A stretch of DNA of 63,655 bases from Acidobacteriota bacterium (GCA_024277255.1 JAJRVQ010000091.1:1-63655); one strand, 5' to 3'. Positions 38,215-46,173 are shown, counted from the first letter of the stretch. Notes: generated by a model from the letters alone, not told the origin. Program-made: numbers and translations.

Positions 38215-38502
38215 ATGTGTCTTGGAGTGCCAGGTAAGATCCTCGAAATCCAACCGGATTCCCACGGTCTCAACATGGGGCGAGTCAGTTTCGCCGGCGT
38301 CACCAAGGAGGTCTGCCTGGCCTACACGCCGGAGGCCGAGGTCGGCGACTACGTGGTGGTGCACGTCGGCTTCGCCATCAGTCGCATCGACGAAGCCGAG
38401 GCGATGAAGGTGTTCGGCTACCTCGCCGAGATGGGGGAACTCGAAGAGCTCGAAATCCCCCAGCCGGGTGCGGAATCGAACGCGGAGCCGGCCGACCCGT
38501 GA
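38215..38502 (+). CDS. hypC: Hydrogenase assembly chaperone HypC
   Basis: A 95-residue protein starting MCLGVPGKI; the second-position Cys binds the iron being assembled and the large-subunit precursor. The HypC/HupF fold is complete through [14 protein letters not shown]. The C-terminal ~20 residues are acidic. It overlaps hypD by four bases (GTGA) and works with HypD as the Fe(CN)2CO scaffold. Confidence 0.95.
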   Translation: MCLGVPGKILEIQPDSHGLNMGRVSFAGVTKEVCLAYTPEAEVGDYVVVHVGFAISRIDEAEAMKVFGYLAEMGELEELEIPQPGAESNAEPADP

Positions 38503-39620
38503 AGTACGTCGACGAATATCGCGACGGCGCCCAGGCTCAGCGCTACCTGCGCGCCATCGAGGAGTTGATCCAGCGGCCGTGGACCTTGATGGAGATCTGC
38601 GGCGGCCAGACTCACACGCTGATCCGGTCGGCCATCGATCAGCTGCTACCCGAGGCGATCACCCTGGTGCACGGCCCCGGCTGCCCGGTCTGTGTGACGC
38701 CGATCGAGATGATCGATCGAGCGCAGGCCATCGCCCGCCGGCCGGAGGTGATACTGGTCTCTTTCGGCGACATGCTGAGGGTGCCGGGATCGACCACCGA
38801 TCTACTGGCCACCAAGGCGGCAGGCGCCGATGTGCGCATGGTCTACTCGCCACTCGATGCGGTGAAGCTGGCCGAGCGCAATCCCGATCGCGAGGTGGTC
38901 TTTTTCGCCGTGGGGTTCGAAACCACGGCCCCGGCCAACGCGATGGCGGTGTGGCAGGCGCGAGAGCGGGGGATCGAGAATTTCTCGATTCTCTGCTCGC
39001 ATGTGCTGGTGCCGCCGGCGATGGAGGCGATCCTCGGTTCGCCGGACTGCCGGGTGCAAGGTTTTCTGGCGGCGGGTCATGTTTGCGCGGTGATGGGCTA
39101 CTGGGAGTACGAGCCGATCGCGGAGCGTTTCCAAATCCCGATTGTGGTCACCGGCTTCGAGCCGGTGGATCTCTTGCAGGGCGTTACCATGACGGTCAAG
39201 GCGTTGGAGGAGGGGCGTTGGGGGGTGGAGAATCAGTATTCGCGGTCGGTGACTCGCGAGGGCAACCGGCCGGCCCAGGCACTTCTCGGCAAGGTTTTCG
39301 GGCCCTGCGACCGCCCGTGGCGCGGCATCGGCGAGATTCCGGCCAGCGGCTACCGGCTGCGCCCGGAGTTCGCCGCCTTTGACGCCGAGCAGAAGTTCGA
39401 TGTCGGCGAGATTGAAGCCCGGGAGTCTGCCGACTGCATCGCCGGTGAGATTCTGACCGGCCTCAAGAAACCGCACGAGTGTGCCGCCTTCGGCAACCGG
39501 TGTACGCCGGACCATCCGCTGGGCGCGCCGATGGTCTCCACGGAGGGCGCCTGCGCCGCCTACTACCAGTACGGAAGGCACCGGGAGCCACCGGTCGCGG
39601 AAGGTGAGGAGTCGCGATGA
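38499..39620 (+). CDS. hypD: Hydrogenase Fe-ligand assembly protein HypD
   Basis: A 373-residue protein with GTG start. Conserved motifs are [10 protein letters not shown] (Cys), [11 protein letters not shown] and [11 protein letters not shown]. The C-terminal [4Fe-4S] Cys set lies in [34 protein letters not shown] spacing. It is the scaffold where CN and CO are attached to iron before delivery to HoxH. It overlaps hypE by four bases. Confidence 0.95.
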   Translation: MKYVDEYRDGAQAQRYLRAIEELIQRPWTLMEICGGQTHTLIRSAIDQLLPEAITLVHGPGCPVCVTPIEMIDRAQAIARRPEVILVSFGDMLRVPGSTTDLLATKAAGADVRMVYSPLDAVKLAERNPDREVVFFAVGFETTAPANAMAVWQARERGIENFSILCSHVLVPPAMEAILGSPDCRVQGFLAAGHVCAVMGYWEYEPIAERFQIPIVVTGFEPVDLLQGVTMTVKALEEGRWGVENQYSRSVTREGNRPAQALLGKVFGPCDRPWRGIGEIPASGYRLRPEFAAFDAEQKFDVGEIEARESADCIAGEILTGLKKPHECAAFGNRCTPDHPLGAPMVSTEGACAAYYQYGRHREPPVAEGEESR

Positions 39621-40687
39621 GTGAGAAAAGCAAACCGGCGAGCGACTTCGCTTTGAGTTGCCCATTGCCGTTGAGTGAGTACCCGACGGTGCAGCTGGCC
39701 CACGGGGGCGGCGGCAGGCTGTCGCAGCAGCTCGTCGAGAAGATCTTCCTCGGCGCCTACGGCAATCCGGTCCTCGAACAGCTGCACGACGGCGCCATCC
39801 TGCAAACGGGGGGCGGTCGTCTCGCCTTTTCGACCGATTCGTTCGTGGTGCGGCCGCTTTTCTTTCCTGGGGGCAACATAGGCTCGTTGGCGGTGCATGG
39901 CACGGTGAACGATATTGCGATGTGCGGTGCGAAGCCATTGGCGATCTCGGCCGGGTTTATCCTGGAGGAGGGTTTCGCCATGGATCAGCTGTGGCGGATC
40001 GCGGAGTCGATGCGCGAGGCGGCGGCGGAGGCTGGCGTGGAGGTGGTGACGGGCGATACGAAGGTGGTGGATCGGGGCAAGGGGGACGGGGTTTATATCA
40101 ACACGACGGGGATCGGTTGGATTCCTGACGGTATTGACATCTCACCGACGCGGGCCCAGGTCGGCGACCAGGTGTTGGTCAGTGGCGAGTTGGCCAATCA
40201 CGGGATCGCGATTATGTCGGTACGCGAGGGGTTGGAGTTTGAAACAGCGATCGAGACGGACTCGGCGGCCCTCAACGGCATGGTGGAGGCCATTCTCGCG
40301 GCCGGGGGAAGCGGTGTGCATGTGTTGCGCGATCCGACTCGCGGCGGTGTGGCCAGCGCTTTGAATGAGATCGCGGGGCAGGCGAACATTGGGGTGCTGC
40401 TGGAGGAGAGTCGTTTGCCGGTGGATGAGCAGGTGCGGGGGGCGTGCGAGATTTTGGGTTTCGATCCGTTGTATGTGGCCAACGAGGGGAAGTGTTTGGC
40501 GATTGTTGCGCCGGAGGTGGCGGACGCGGTTCTTGATGCGATGCGGGGTGATCCGTTGGGGCGGAGGGCGGCGCTGATTGGGACGGTGGTTGCGGAGCAT
40601 GCGGGGCGGGTTTATTTGCGCAGTTTGATTGGGGGGACGCGGATTGTGGATATGTTGTCTGGGGAGCAGTTGCCGCGGATTTGCTAG
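39617..40687 (+). CDS. hypE: Carbamoyl dehydratase HypE
   Basis: A 356-residue PurM-like protein. It has [14 protein letters not shown] at the N-terminus, [16 protein letters not shown] for ATP, and the C-terminal PRIC whose Cys receives the carbamoyl group and turns it into thiocyanate. It is the last gene of hypFCDE; the reading frame ends at the terminal Cys codon. About 630 non-coding bases follow. The GC pattern drops in codon regularity toward the 3' end (many TTG and GGG codons). Confidence 0.96.
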   Translation: MSEKSKPASDFALSCPLPLSEYPTVQLAHGGGGRLSQQLVEKIFLGAYGNPVLEQLHDGAILQTGGGRLAFSTDSFVVRPLFFPGGNIGSLAVHGTVNDIAMCGAKPLAISAGFILEEGFAMDQLWRIAESMREAAAEAGVEVVTGDTKVVDRGKGDGVYINTTGIGWIPDGIDISPTRAQVGDQVLVSGELANHGIAIMSVREGLEFETAIETDSAALNGMVEAILAAGGSGVHVLRDPTRGGVASALNEIAGQANIGVLLEESRLPVDEQVRGACEILGFDPLYVANEGKCLAIVAPEVADAVLDAMRGDPLGRRAALIGTVVAEHAGRVYLRSLIGGTRIVDMLSGEQLPRIC

Positions 40688-41318
40688 CGGGGAGGGGCCG
40701 GCGAGGAGTTCCCGCGGCACTCCCGGGCGCCGGCGTTGGGGGATCGTGCCCGACGTGTCGGCTCGCTCGGCGATCGCCGCGTTGAAAGCCTCCGCAATCT
40801 CCCGTAGGGGCGCAGCTTGCTGCGCCCGTGCTGGCGAGACGGAATTGGTGAAGAAGCCTGCGGGGGCCGGCGAGGAGTTCCCGCGGCACTCCCGGGCGCC
40901 GACGGGCAGGATCGTGCCCGGCGTGTCGGCTCGCTACGGGCGGGCGAGAACTCACTCCCTTCGGTCGTTCAAACAGGCTCGCCCGCTTTTCCTCCGCGAG
41001 CCGATTCGTGGACTCCACTGGACGGTGCCCGCCGACTTAGGTCGTTTCGCGGGAACTCCTCGCCTGCTGTGCGGGTGGTGGCTGGGGCCTCGCGCCTTCG
41101 GCTCTCGGTGCGGGCTTGCTGCGTGGGCTGAGACCTCGCCGCTTTGCGGCTTGTGTGTGGGCGGCGAGATAGCAGGCGCCGGTCGGTAGTGCTCGCCGGC
41201 TCAGGTCGTTTCGCGGGAATTCCCCGTTTCCTGTGTGTGCTGGTAGCCTCGTGCCTTAGTCTCTCGGTTTTGTGGTCAGTCGTACGGCGTGAATAGTGGC
41301 TGGCCGCTAATGGGCCAT
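40688..41318. other. Intergenic region with two pairs of repeats, 631 bases
   Basis: No gene is supported. A ~74-base unit occurs at 40694-40767 and 40862-40935 (both contain GGCGAGGAGTTCCCGCGG). A second direct-repeat pair at 41031-41073 and 41198-41239 carries AGGTCGTTTCGCGGGAA. Its core GCGGGAACTCCTCGC is the complement of the first unit's core, so the two pairs face each other. The region marks the left edge of the toxin-antitoxin block. Confidence 0.6.
40940..40991 (+). terminator. Candidate terminator downstream of hypE
   Basis: GCGGGCGAG (40940-40948) pairs perfectly with CTCGCCCGC (40978-40986), followed by TTTTCC. The 29-base loop can form an inner GAAC/GTTC pair. It is about 250 bases after hypE, so it may instead belong to the repeat elements around it. 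Confidence 0.4.
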
Positions 41319-42011
41319 CTACCATTTCAACTTGATGAGTTGCTGCAACTTACCGTTCTGATAGTCGCGTAGGAACGGAGGTCGATGCTTGTACGTTGCT
41401 TGTTTCTTGAGCGGGGTGAGAGCTAAACGAAACTGCAGCCCGTTGAGGTTGAAATCAGCTCCCTCGATCTGCTCAGAGTGCTTGGGGTACCTATTCACCT
41501 CAGTTCGATTCTTGTCTAAAGACTTGATTTTCGGCGACAGAGGACCAACGTACAAACCACATCTTCTCTCGAATGCTTGCCTGCCGAAGCAGATATCGAC
41601 CCAGGACTCCGGTGGTTGCCAGTGAGTTCCTCCAAGCTCGATGTGGTCGTAGGCGATGCCGATAAGGAACTTCAGCATCCACCTTTCAAGTAGGAGCCCG
41701 TCTATCTCCCCATCAACGCGTTGCTTCTGTTTGCGCCCTTCAGTGCGTCGCACCCACTGGACTTGAGAGAACTTCTGAAGGACTACCCATGCTTCGCTTC
41801 CTGCTTCGTCAACCGGTGAGAGTTCGGAGTTGTGCTTTGTGCAGAGCATCTTTCTCACCAGGCCATTTGCCGGAATTACTTTCGGGATTGGATACCAGGG
41901 AAGCCCTTGCACTCTTACTGGTTTGCCGCCGAGAAGCATCTTTGAGAAGTAGTGCTCTCTTGAGAGTTTCTCCGAACAGTCTCCGAGAGACGATGCCCAG
42001 CACGTTGCCAT
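41319..42011 (-). CDS. HNH-like zinc-site protein, function unknown
   Basis: A 230-residue protein. The N-terminal part has Cys4, Cys12 and SREH (His20), then CTKHNSELSPVDEAG (Cys57, His60, Asn61). The spacing Cys...Cys...EH...C..HN recalls HNH-type endonucleases with a structural zinc. The remaining ~160 residues are mixed alpha/beta with many Lys and Trp and are not recognised. Base composition is clearly more AT-rich than the neighbouring hyp genes, consistent with horizontal transfer. It sits at the edge of the toxin-antitoxin block, so a defence role is possible. Confidence 0.5.
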   Translation of the reverse strand: MATCWASSLGDCSEKLSREHYFSKMLLGGKPVRVQGLPWYPIPKVIPANGLVRKMLCTKHNSELSPVDEAGSEAWVVLQKFSQVQWVRRTEGRKQKQRVDGEIDGLLLERWMLKFLIGIAYDHIELGGTHWQPPESWVDICFGRQAFERRCGLYVGPLSPKIKSLDKNRTEVNRYPKHSEQIEGADFNLNGLQFRLALTPLKKQATYKHRPPFLRDYQNGKLQQLIKLKW

Positions 42012-42110
42012 GGTTGCATCCTACGACGGCAACCCCAATGTGCCTACCAAACGAGCTGCTTCCGAGGTGCAGCTGCTTGAGCTGCCACCCGATTCACGAG
42101 TCCTGCCTCT

Positions 42111-42419
42111 TTAGCGATCCCGCTTGAAGAGCCGTTCCAAGTCGCGAGCGCCGTGCAGGATGCGGATGACGCGTAGCGGCTTGGTTTCTGGGTTGTACAG
42201 CAGGAGGTAGTTGTGCACGCGCCACCAGCGGATGGTGGGGCCGGTCAGGTGTTGTCTTCGCCAGCCGATTCCGGGCGATGCGGTGAGGGTGTTCAGTGCC
42301 GAGGTGAAGTCGCCGGCTACCTTGTCTGCGATGGTGGTGCTTCCGCTCTCTTGAGCGATGCGCTCAAGGATTCCTTCTAGTTCGCTGTGGGCGAGTGGTG
42401 AGAGGACCCATGGGGGCAT
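42111..42419 (-). CDS. ParE/RelE-fold toxin
   Basis: A 102-residue protein with the ParE pattern: LSPLAHSELEGILERIA, then WRRQHLTG, RWWRVHNYLLLYNPE and RVIRILHGARDLERLF. ParE toxins poison gyrase; RelE relatives cut mRNA. It follows its antitoxin by five bases. Confidence 0.88.
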   Translation of the reverse strand: MPPWVLSPLAHSELEGILERIAQESGSTTIADKVAGDFTSALNTLTASPGIGWRRQHLTGPTIRWWRVHNYLLLYNPETKPLRVIRILHGARDLERLFKRDR

Positions 42420-42424
42420 GGGGT

Positions 42425-42778
42425 TTAGGAGGTGCGGTCAGGGCTGGGGGTGAGGTTTTCTCGGAGCTTGGCGATGGCCTCGGGACCGTCGATCCATCCG
42501 CTCTGTTCGGCGGAGCGCAGTCCCTCATCGATGAGGCTCTGGAAGTAGGCGCGGGTGCGTTGTTTGAGTTCTTCGGGTAGGAGGGCCAGTTCTTCGTCGC
42601 TCAGATCTTCGTAGAGCCACTTCTCGACCAGCCGGCGATGCTCTGCTTCTTCCAGGAGGCGCAGACCGTCGCGGACTACTTCGCTGGCGGTGCGGTAGCG
42701 GCCAGTGTCGACCTGAGTCCGCACGAACTGCTCTTGGGCCTGGGGTAGGGACACGTTCATGGTTTGTCGGTTCGCCAT
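42425..42778 (-). CDS. ParD/CopG-type antitoxin
   Basis: A 117-residue protein starting MANRQTMNVSLP. A more upstream start would add a non-homologous tail, and MNVSLP at 42760 is the other option. The ribbon-helix-helix region is MNVSLPQAQEQFVRTQVDTGRYRTASEVVRDGLRLLEE. The acidic C-terminal half would wrap the toxin. It is 117 residues, longer than most ParD proteins (~80), due to an extended linker. Confidence 0.85.
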   Translation of the reverse strand: MANRQTMNVSLPQAQEQFVRTQVDTGRYRTASEVVRDGLRLLEEAEHRRLVEKWLYEDLSDEELALLPEELKQRTRAYFQSLIDEGLRSAEQSGWIDGPEAIAKLRENLTPSPDRTS

Positions 42779-42873
42779 GCGCTTAGCGTGCCATGGGTGT
42801 GCCGCTGTGTCAATTATTGCCACAGCGGCACAGTTTCCTCATTGAATGGCGACCAAGTTGTGGCTGCCGATGT

Positions 42874-42905
42874 GCCGCCCACTAGGTGGCGGGCATCTAG
42901 TAGGG
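42874..42905 (+). repeat. Cassette-boundary repeat, copy a
   Basis: Contains GGTGGCGGGCATCTAGTAGG, three bases beyond the VapC1 stop. Its left part GCCGCCCACTAG is shared with copy b. One of eight copies with the same orientation. Confidence 0.75.
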
Positions 42906-42907
42906 AG

Positions 42908-43321
42908 CTACCCAGGGTTGATCAGCTCTACTCCGGTTCCCTGGAAGTGCTTGAGGTTGCGGGTGGCGAGTGCGGCCTTGCGGGTTCGGGCGATGGCGGC
43001 GATCTGCACGTCGCGGATTTCTACTGGCCGGCCCGCTCGGCGGTTCTCGGCTGCCAGCTTGCCGCAATCTAGGGCGGCGCGCTGATCGAAGACCGCCACC
43101 CGATTCTCTAAGTCGTCCTCGATGACGCTGGCGAAAGCCTCTTCGAGCTGTCGCCGCCGGCGCCCCTCGGCGAGTAGTTCAAGGCCGTACTGGACTTCGA
43201 AGATAGTGACCGAAGTGGTCCAGATCGACTCTGGAGGTTGGCGATCCAGCCAATGGGTTACCTCGGGATCGGGTTCGCTCCTCATCAAGGCTGAGAGCAC
43301 GTTGGTGTCGAGCAGAATCAC
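42908..43321 (-). CDS. VapC-like PIN-domain toxin, copy 1
   Basis: A 137-residue PIN ribonuclease of the FitB/VapC group. Acidic residues expected at the metal site are seen in LLDTNVLSALMRSE (Asp5), TIFEVQYGLELL and EIRDVQIAAIA, followed by the TRN near the C-terminus. It overlaps its antitoxin by four bases. By my count it differs from copy 2 (45305-45718) at 10 of 137 positions. Confidence 0.9.
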   Translation of the reverse strand: MILLDTNVLSALMRSEPDPEVTHWLDRQPPESIWTTSVTIFEVQYGLELLAEGRRRRQLEEAFASVIEDDLENRVAVFDQRAALDCGKLAAENRRAGRPVEIRDVQIAAIARTRKAALATRNLKHFQGTGVELINPG

Positions 43322-43566
43322 GGGTCCAAGTCCGCCGGCTTTGCTTCCTGGCCGCGCAGCTCGGCGATCTCTTCGGTTAGGCCGACAGAACGGAATCGTC
43401 CAGCGATTCGGGAGCCCAGCGGCTTCTGAGGAGCGCCTTCGTCGCGTACCGCGCAGCGCAAGATCTCTCGGACCTCCTCCACGGTGCTGTGCCCCTTGCG
43501 CCGTGCACGATGTTGGAGCTTCTCTTTGATGTCTTCAGCGAGCCCACGAACTAGTATCTGTGCCAT
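43318..43566 (-). CDS. FitA-like antitoxin, copy 1
   Basis: An 82-residue ribbon-helix-helix protein: MAQILVRGLAEDIKEKLQHRARRKGHSTVEEVREILRCAV, the FitA/Arc pattern. The C-terminal ~35 residues (GSRIAGRFRSVGLTEEIAEL) should occupy the toxin active site. A perfect GATATCATGATATC palindrome lies nine bases upstream of the ATG. Five of 82 residues differ from copy 2. Confidence 0.9.
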   Translation of the reverse strand: MAQILVRGLAEDIKEKLQHRARRKGHSTVEEVREILRCAVRDEGAPQKPLGSRIAGRFRSVGLTEEIAELRGQEAKPADLDP

Positions 43567-43574
43567 GGCGAGAT

Positions 43575-43588
43575 GATATCATGATATC
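43575..43588. promoter_or_regulatory. Palindromic operator candidate of VapC/FitA pair 1
   Basis: GATATCATGATATC is a perfect 14-base palindrome 9-22 bases before the antitoxin ATG and overlaps a TATCAT -10-like box. It recurs exactly at 45972-45985 before copy 2. Autoregulation by the FitA dimer is the expected role. Confidence 0.65.
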
Positions 43589-43609
43589 TTCTGGGTCGAG
43601 AAGGGTTTT

Positions 43610-43641
43610 GCCGCCCAACTAGGTGGCGGGCATTTAGTAGG
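43610..43641 (+). repeat. Cassette-boundary repeat, copy b
   Basis: GCCGCCCAACTAGGTGGCGG followed by GCATTTAGTAGG. The stop codon of the DUF5615 gene (43634-43636) lies inside it. Confidence 0.75.
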
Positions 43642-43870
43642 GCCGGAATACGATGATTCCCGCGCTTTTCGACGGTGGATAGGCCGGAATGTTGGCGAAG
43701 TCGAGGTCCAGCGACACGAGCACTCGTTCCTCAGCGGTACAGACTTCGGCGATGCGTGGATCTGGAGCGCCGGAGAGTCCCTGGTCGGGCACCGAGAGAG
43801 CATCGTGTCCGGCATCCCGAAGCTGGTCGACGCACTGGGTGGGCAGGTTCTCGTCGAGCTTGAACCGCAT
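43634..43870 (-). CDS. DUF5615 PIN-like toxin, apparently truncated at its C-terminus
   Basis: A 78-residue protein starting MRFKLDENLPTQCVDQLRDAGHDA with the DUF5615/Mut7-C PIN-like acidic residues (LDENLP, then VSLDLDFAN). Family members normally continue about 30-40 residues past the GIIVFRP strand. Here the frame ends one residue later, inside repeat b. It lies 11 bases after a DUF433 antitoxin, its usual partner. It is likely a damaged but still translated toxin. Confidence 0.75.
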   Translation of the reverse strand: MRFKLDENLPTQCVDQLRDAGHDALSVPDQGLSGAPDPRIAEVCTAEERVLVSLDLDFANIPAYPPSKSAGIIVFRPY

Positions 43871-43881
43871 CGCAACTGGCC

Positions 43882-44109
43882 CTATGCCGACAGCGGGACG
43901 AGTCTTTCGCGAGATAGATCCGCTGCATAGGCTAGCGTTGCTCGAATGGCCTCGGCAGTCACAGTCGGGTAGGAAACGAGTATCTCGTCGATGGACTGGC
44001 CGACAGCGAGATTGTCAAGGATGATCGAGACCATGACGCGAGTTCCAGCCACGCACGGCTTGCCGTGGCAGACTTGCGGGTCGACTGAGATGTGGTCGCG
44101 CCAGTTCAT
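43882..44109 (-). CDS. DUF433 antitoxin
   Basis: A 75-residue helix-turn-helix protein with the DUF433 signature: ISVDPQVCHGKPCVAGTRVMVSIILDNLAVGQSIDEILVSYPTVTAEAIRATLAYAA. DUF433 proteins are DNA-binding antitoxins paired with DUF5615, which is the next gene. No stop-codon disruption is seen. Confidence 0.88.
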   Translation of the reverse strand: MNWRDHISVDPQVCHGKPCVAGTRVMVSIILDNLAVGQSIDEILVSYPTVTAEAIRATLAYAADLSRERLVPLSA

Positions 44110-44184
44110 CGGTGACTCCTCCCGGAGATTCTCTCGGAGTCAGGCCCCACCGTCAACCTGACTGTATCCACGGCTGTCGTGGCA

Positions 44185-44210
44185 GCTGACTGGATGGCGG
44201 TCATCTAGTC
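44185..44210 (+). repeat. Cassette-boundary repeat, copy c
   Basis: GCTGACTGGATGGCGGTCAT followed by CTAGTC. It contains the HepT stop codon (44205-44207). Confidence 0.75.
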
Positions 44211-44543
44211 AGACACCAGTTCCTCCAGCACCTCTAGGATCACCACCAGATCGCCGGAGACCACATCCCAGACGATGCTGTGATCTACCGAGGCGTAGCC
44301 GTGTACCAGACGGTTTCGCATTCCGATGATCTCTCGCCAGGGGATCTGTGGCGCGCTTGCCTTGGTGGCCGGCGAGATCTTGTTCGCTGCCTCCCCTATG
44401 ACTTCGATGAACCGTTCGAGAGCGGCCGCGAGGATGAAGTCAGACTCGAGGTCTCCTCGCTCTTTCTCTGCCACGGCAGTGACGGCTCGCCGAGCATGAT
44501 CGAGCATGTCCCGCAGCAGAACGTCGTCTTCAGGTGGCCTCAT
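44205..44543 (-). CDS. HepT-like (DUF86) ribonuclease toxin
   Basis: A 112-residue HEPN protein starting MRPPEDD; an upstream start would overlap the antitoxin gene further. The RX4HXY active site is RNRLVHGY. Helical context GEAANKIS and DVVSGDLVVILEVLEELV is typical of HepT. In MntA/HepT systems the MntA protein AMPylates HepT at the motif Tyr. Its stop codon is inside repeat c. It overlaps the antitoxin gene by 14 bases. Confidence 0.9.
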   Translation of the reverse strand: MRPPEDDVLLRDMLDHARRAVTAVAEKERGDLESDFILAAALERFIEVIGEAANKISPATKASAPQIPWREIIGMRNRLVHGYASVDHSIVWDVVSGDLVVILEVLEELVSD

Positions 44544-44838
44544 AGAGTGGGACTGCTTCGGCCTCGACACGGTCACGGAAGTGGGGGCTCAGGAAGGCGC
44601 GGGTGTTCAAGTCGACCTTACGACCTAGAAGAGCCTCTAGTTCATTTTGAACCGTGATGAAGCGCAAGCCGACGCGGCGACCGCGAACGAACTCGATGAG
44701 GAGGTCAACGTCGCTGTCCGGGCCTAACTGACCTCTGGCCGCGGAACCGAATAGTGAGAGTCGAGCGACGCCGTGTCTGCTGCATAGTTGCGCGAGCTGA
44801 TCGCGATCGATGGTTTCCAGTACGCCACCCATGGTCAA
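44530..44838 (-). CDS. MntA-type minimal nucleotidyltransferase antitoxin
   Basis: A 102-residue nucleotidyltransferase: LFGSAARGQLGPDSDVDLLIEF has the GSx10DxD motif with both metal-binding Asp. It is the antitoxin that adenylylates HepT. MTMGG start is used; a second ATG two codons later is possible. Confidence 0.9.
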   Translation of the reverse strand: MTMGGVLETIDRDQLAQLCSRHGVARLSLFGSAARGQLGPDSDVDLLIEFVRGRRVGLRFITVQNELEALLGRKVDLNTRAFLSPHFRDRVEAEAVPLYEAT

Positions 44839-44868
44839 CCCATGCTACATCAGGTCAACGGGACCACC

Positions 44869-44967
44869 TCACCGGCCAGTTGCAATCATCCAGCCAGTCA
44901 TGCCGGGGCAGAACTGACCGATGGCCGCCAGGTTGGTGATCGGCGAGGTGTTGGAAACGACCTTCAT
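44869..44967 (-). pseudogene. Remnant of a DUF3368 PIN-like toxin gene
   Basis: Translating from ATG 44967, which overlaps the UPF0175 stop in ATGA, gives MKVVSNTSPITNLAAIGQ, a clear DUF3368 N-terminus. From residue 19 the sequence is unrelated (FCPGMTGWM...) and stops at codon 33. Full-length family members have about 150-160 residues. DUF3368 is the normal partner of UPF0175, so this is the partner toxin, cut off after 18 residues. Confidence 0.75.
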
Positions 44968-45215
44968 CCGTGCAGATCGAGTGTCTCTAGATCTGTTGCA
45001 AGGTCTGAGCTATCGAAGTGAGGAGGTATTTGCCGGCTACCCAAGAGTTGCCGGAACTCCCATACCGAAAGGCCGGCTAGCTCGTGCGCCTTGCCAAGCG
45101 ATAGACGGCCTTGCGCATACAGGTGAATCGCTAGCTCCCGGCGTAGCTCGTCCATGGTCAGGCGGGCTGAGTCCAGGACATCTAGCGGGATCTCAAGCTG
45201 AGCTGCGGTCGACAT
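44964..45215 (-). CDS. UPF0175 antitoxin (toxin partner broken)
   Basis: An 83-residue UPF0175 protein: LDVLDSARLTMDELRRELAIHLYAQGRLSLGKAHELAGLSVWEFRQLLGSRQIPPHF. This is a small helix-turn-helix antitoxin. Its stop overlaps the start of the DUF3368 remnant, so the antitoxin is intact but orphaned. Confidence 0.85.
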   Translation of the reverse strand: MSTAAQLEIPLDVLDSARLTMDELRRELAIHLYAQGRLSLGKAHELAGLSVWEFRQLLGSRQIPPHFDSSDLATDLETLDLHG

Positions 45216-45268
45216 GGCATGCCTCGTTTGCGGTCGTCCAAGGTCAAGGCTAGTGTTCAGTCTACCGC

Positions 45269-45295
45269 GCCGACTGAGTGGCGGTCATCTGGCTA
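45269..45295 (+). repeat. Cassette-boundary repeat, copy d
   Basis: GCCGACTGAGTGGCGGTCAT followed by CTGGCTA, ten bases beyond the VapC2 stop. The left part GCCGACTGAGTGGCGGTCA is identical to copy h. Confidence 0.75.
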
Positions 45296-45304
45296 GCCGC
45301 AGAG

Positions 45305-45718
45305 CTACCAAGGGTTGATCAGCTCTACGCCGGTTCCTTCGAAGTGCTTGAGGTTGCGTGTGGCGAGTGCGGCTTTGCGAGTTCTGGCGATGGCGGCGAT
45401 CTGCACGTCGCGGATTTCGACTGGCCGGCCCGCCCGGCGGTTCTCGGCCGCCAGCTTGCCGCAAGCTAGGCCGGCGCGCTGATCGAACACCGCCACTCGA
45501 TTTTCTAGGTCGTCCTCGATGACGCTGGCGAAGGCCTTTTCGAGCTGTTGCCGGCGGCGTCCCTCGGCAAGTAACTCAAGGCCGTATTGGACTTCGAAGA
45601 TGGTGATCGAGGTGGTCCAGATCGACTCTGGAGGCTGGCGATCCAGCCAACGGACCACCACGGGGTCGGGTTCGCTCCTCATTAGGGCCGAGAGCACGTT
45701 GGTGTCGAGCAGGATCAC
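45305..45718 (-). CDS. VapC-like PIN-domain toxin, copy 2
   Basis: A 137-residue near-duplicate of the toxin at 42908-43321, with the same catalytic acidic positions. Changes are scattered (for example EVTH to VVVR near residue 20 and the last residue Gly to Trp). It overlaps its antitoxin by four bases. Both reading frames are intact, so both copies may be active. Confidence 0.9.
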   Translation of the reverse strand: MILLDTNVLSALMRSEPDPVVVRWLDRQPPESIWTTSITIFEVQYGLELLAEGRRRQQLEKAFASVIEDDLENRVAVFDQRAGLACGKLAAENRRAGRPVEIRDVQIAAIARTRKAALATRNLKHFEGTGVELINPW

Positions 45719-45963
45719 GGGTCCAAGTTCGCCGGCTTCGCTTCCTCGCCGCGCAGCTCGGCGATCTCTTCGCTCAGGCCGAAAGAACGGAACCGTCCAG
45801 CGATTCGGGAGCCCAGCGGCTTCTGAGGAGCGCCTTCGTCGCGCACCGCGCAGCGCAGAATCTCTCGGACCTCCTCCACGGTGCTTCGCCCCTTGCGCCG
45901 CGCACGATGTTGGAGCTTCTCTTTGATGTCTTCAGCGAGCCCACGAACCAGTATCTGTGCCAT
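45715..45963 (-). CDS. FitA-like antitoxin, copy 2
   Basis: An 82-residue ribbon-helix-helix protein differing from copy 1 at five positions, among them His to Arg near residue 26 and Val to Phe near 60. It has the same upstream palindrome. Cross-neutralisation of the two toxins is likely, given how similar the C-terminal segments are. Confidence 0.9.
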   Translation of the reverse strand: MAQILVRGLAEDIKEKLQHRARRKGRSTVEEVREILRCAVRDEGAPQKPLGSRIAGRFRSFGLSEEIAELRGEEAKPANLDP

Positions 45964-45971
45964 GGCGAGAT

Positions 45972-45985
45972 GATATCATGATATC
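45972..45985. promoter_or_regulatory. Palindromic operator candidate of VapC/FitA pair 2
   Basis: A second exact GATATCATGATATC at the same distance from its antitoxin ATG as in pair 1. Sharing of the site implies the two operons are co-regulated. Confidence 0.65.
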
Positions 45986-46034
45986 TACTGGGTCGGGAAG
46001 GGTTTTACAGACCCGAAGGCCGAGCCGACTTGGT

Positions 46035-46063
46035 GCCGACGAGGTGGCGGTCAAATAGTAGGG
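46035..46063 (+). repeat. Cassette-boundary repeat, copy e
   Basis: GCCGACGAGGTGGCGGTCAA followed by ATAGTAGGG, upstream of pair 2. Only about 30 bases separate it from copy f, an empty interval. Confidence 0.7.
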
Positions 46064-46092
46064 GCTACTGTCGGCGCACGGGATCTGAATCA

Positions 46093-46117
46093 CTGACCTA
46101 CGGCGGTCATCTAGTTG
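46093..46117 (+). repeat. Cassette-boundary repeat, copy f
   Basis: CTGACCTACGGCGGTCATCT followed by AGTTG. It lies upstream of the plus-strand MazEF-like pair and contains a small TGACC/GGTCA inverted repeat. Confidence 0.65.
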
Positions 46118-46173
46118 GAGCCTTGTTGGGTGATGTCGCCTTGTTGGCGATAGTATGCGGTTGGAGGTGAAGA

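Noticed and set aside
40688..41318. CRISPR array in the repeat-bearing gap after hypE
   Set aside because: There are only two copies of each repeat, the spacing is irregular and no cas gene is present.
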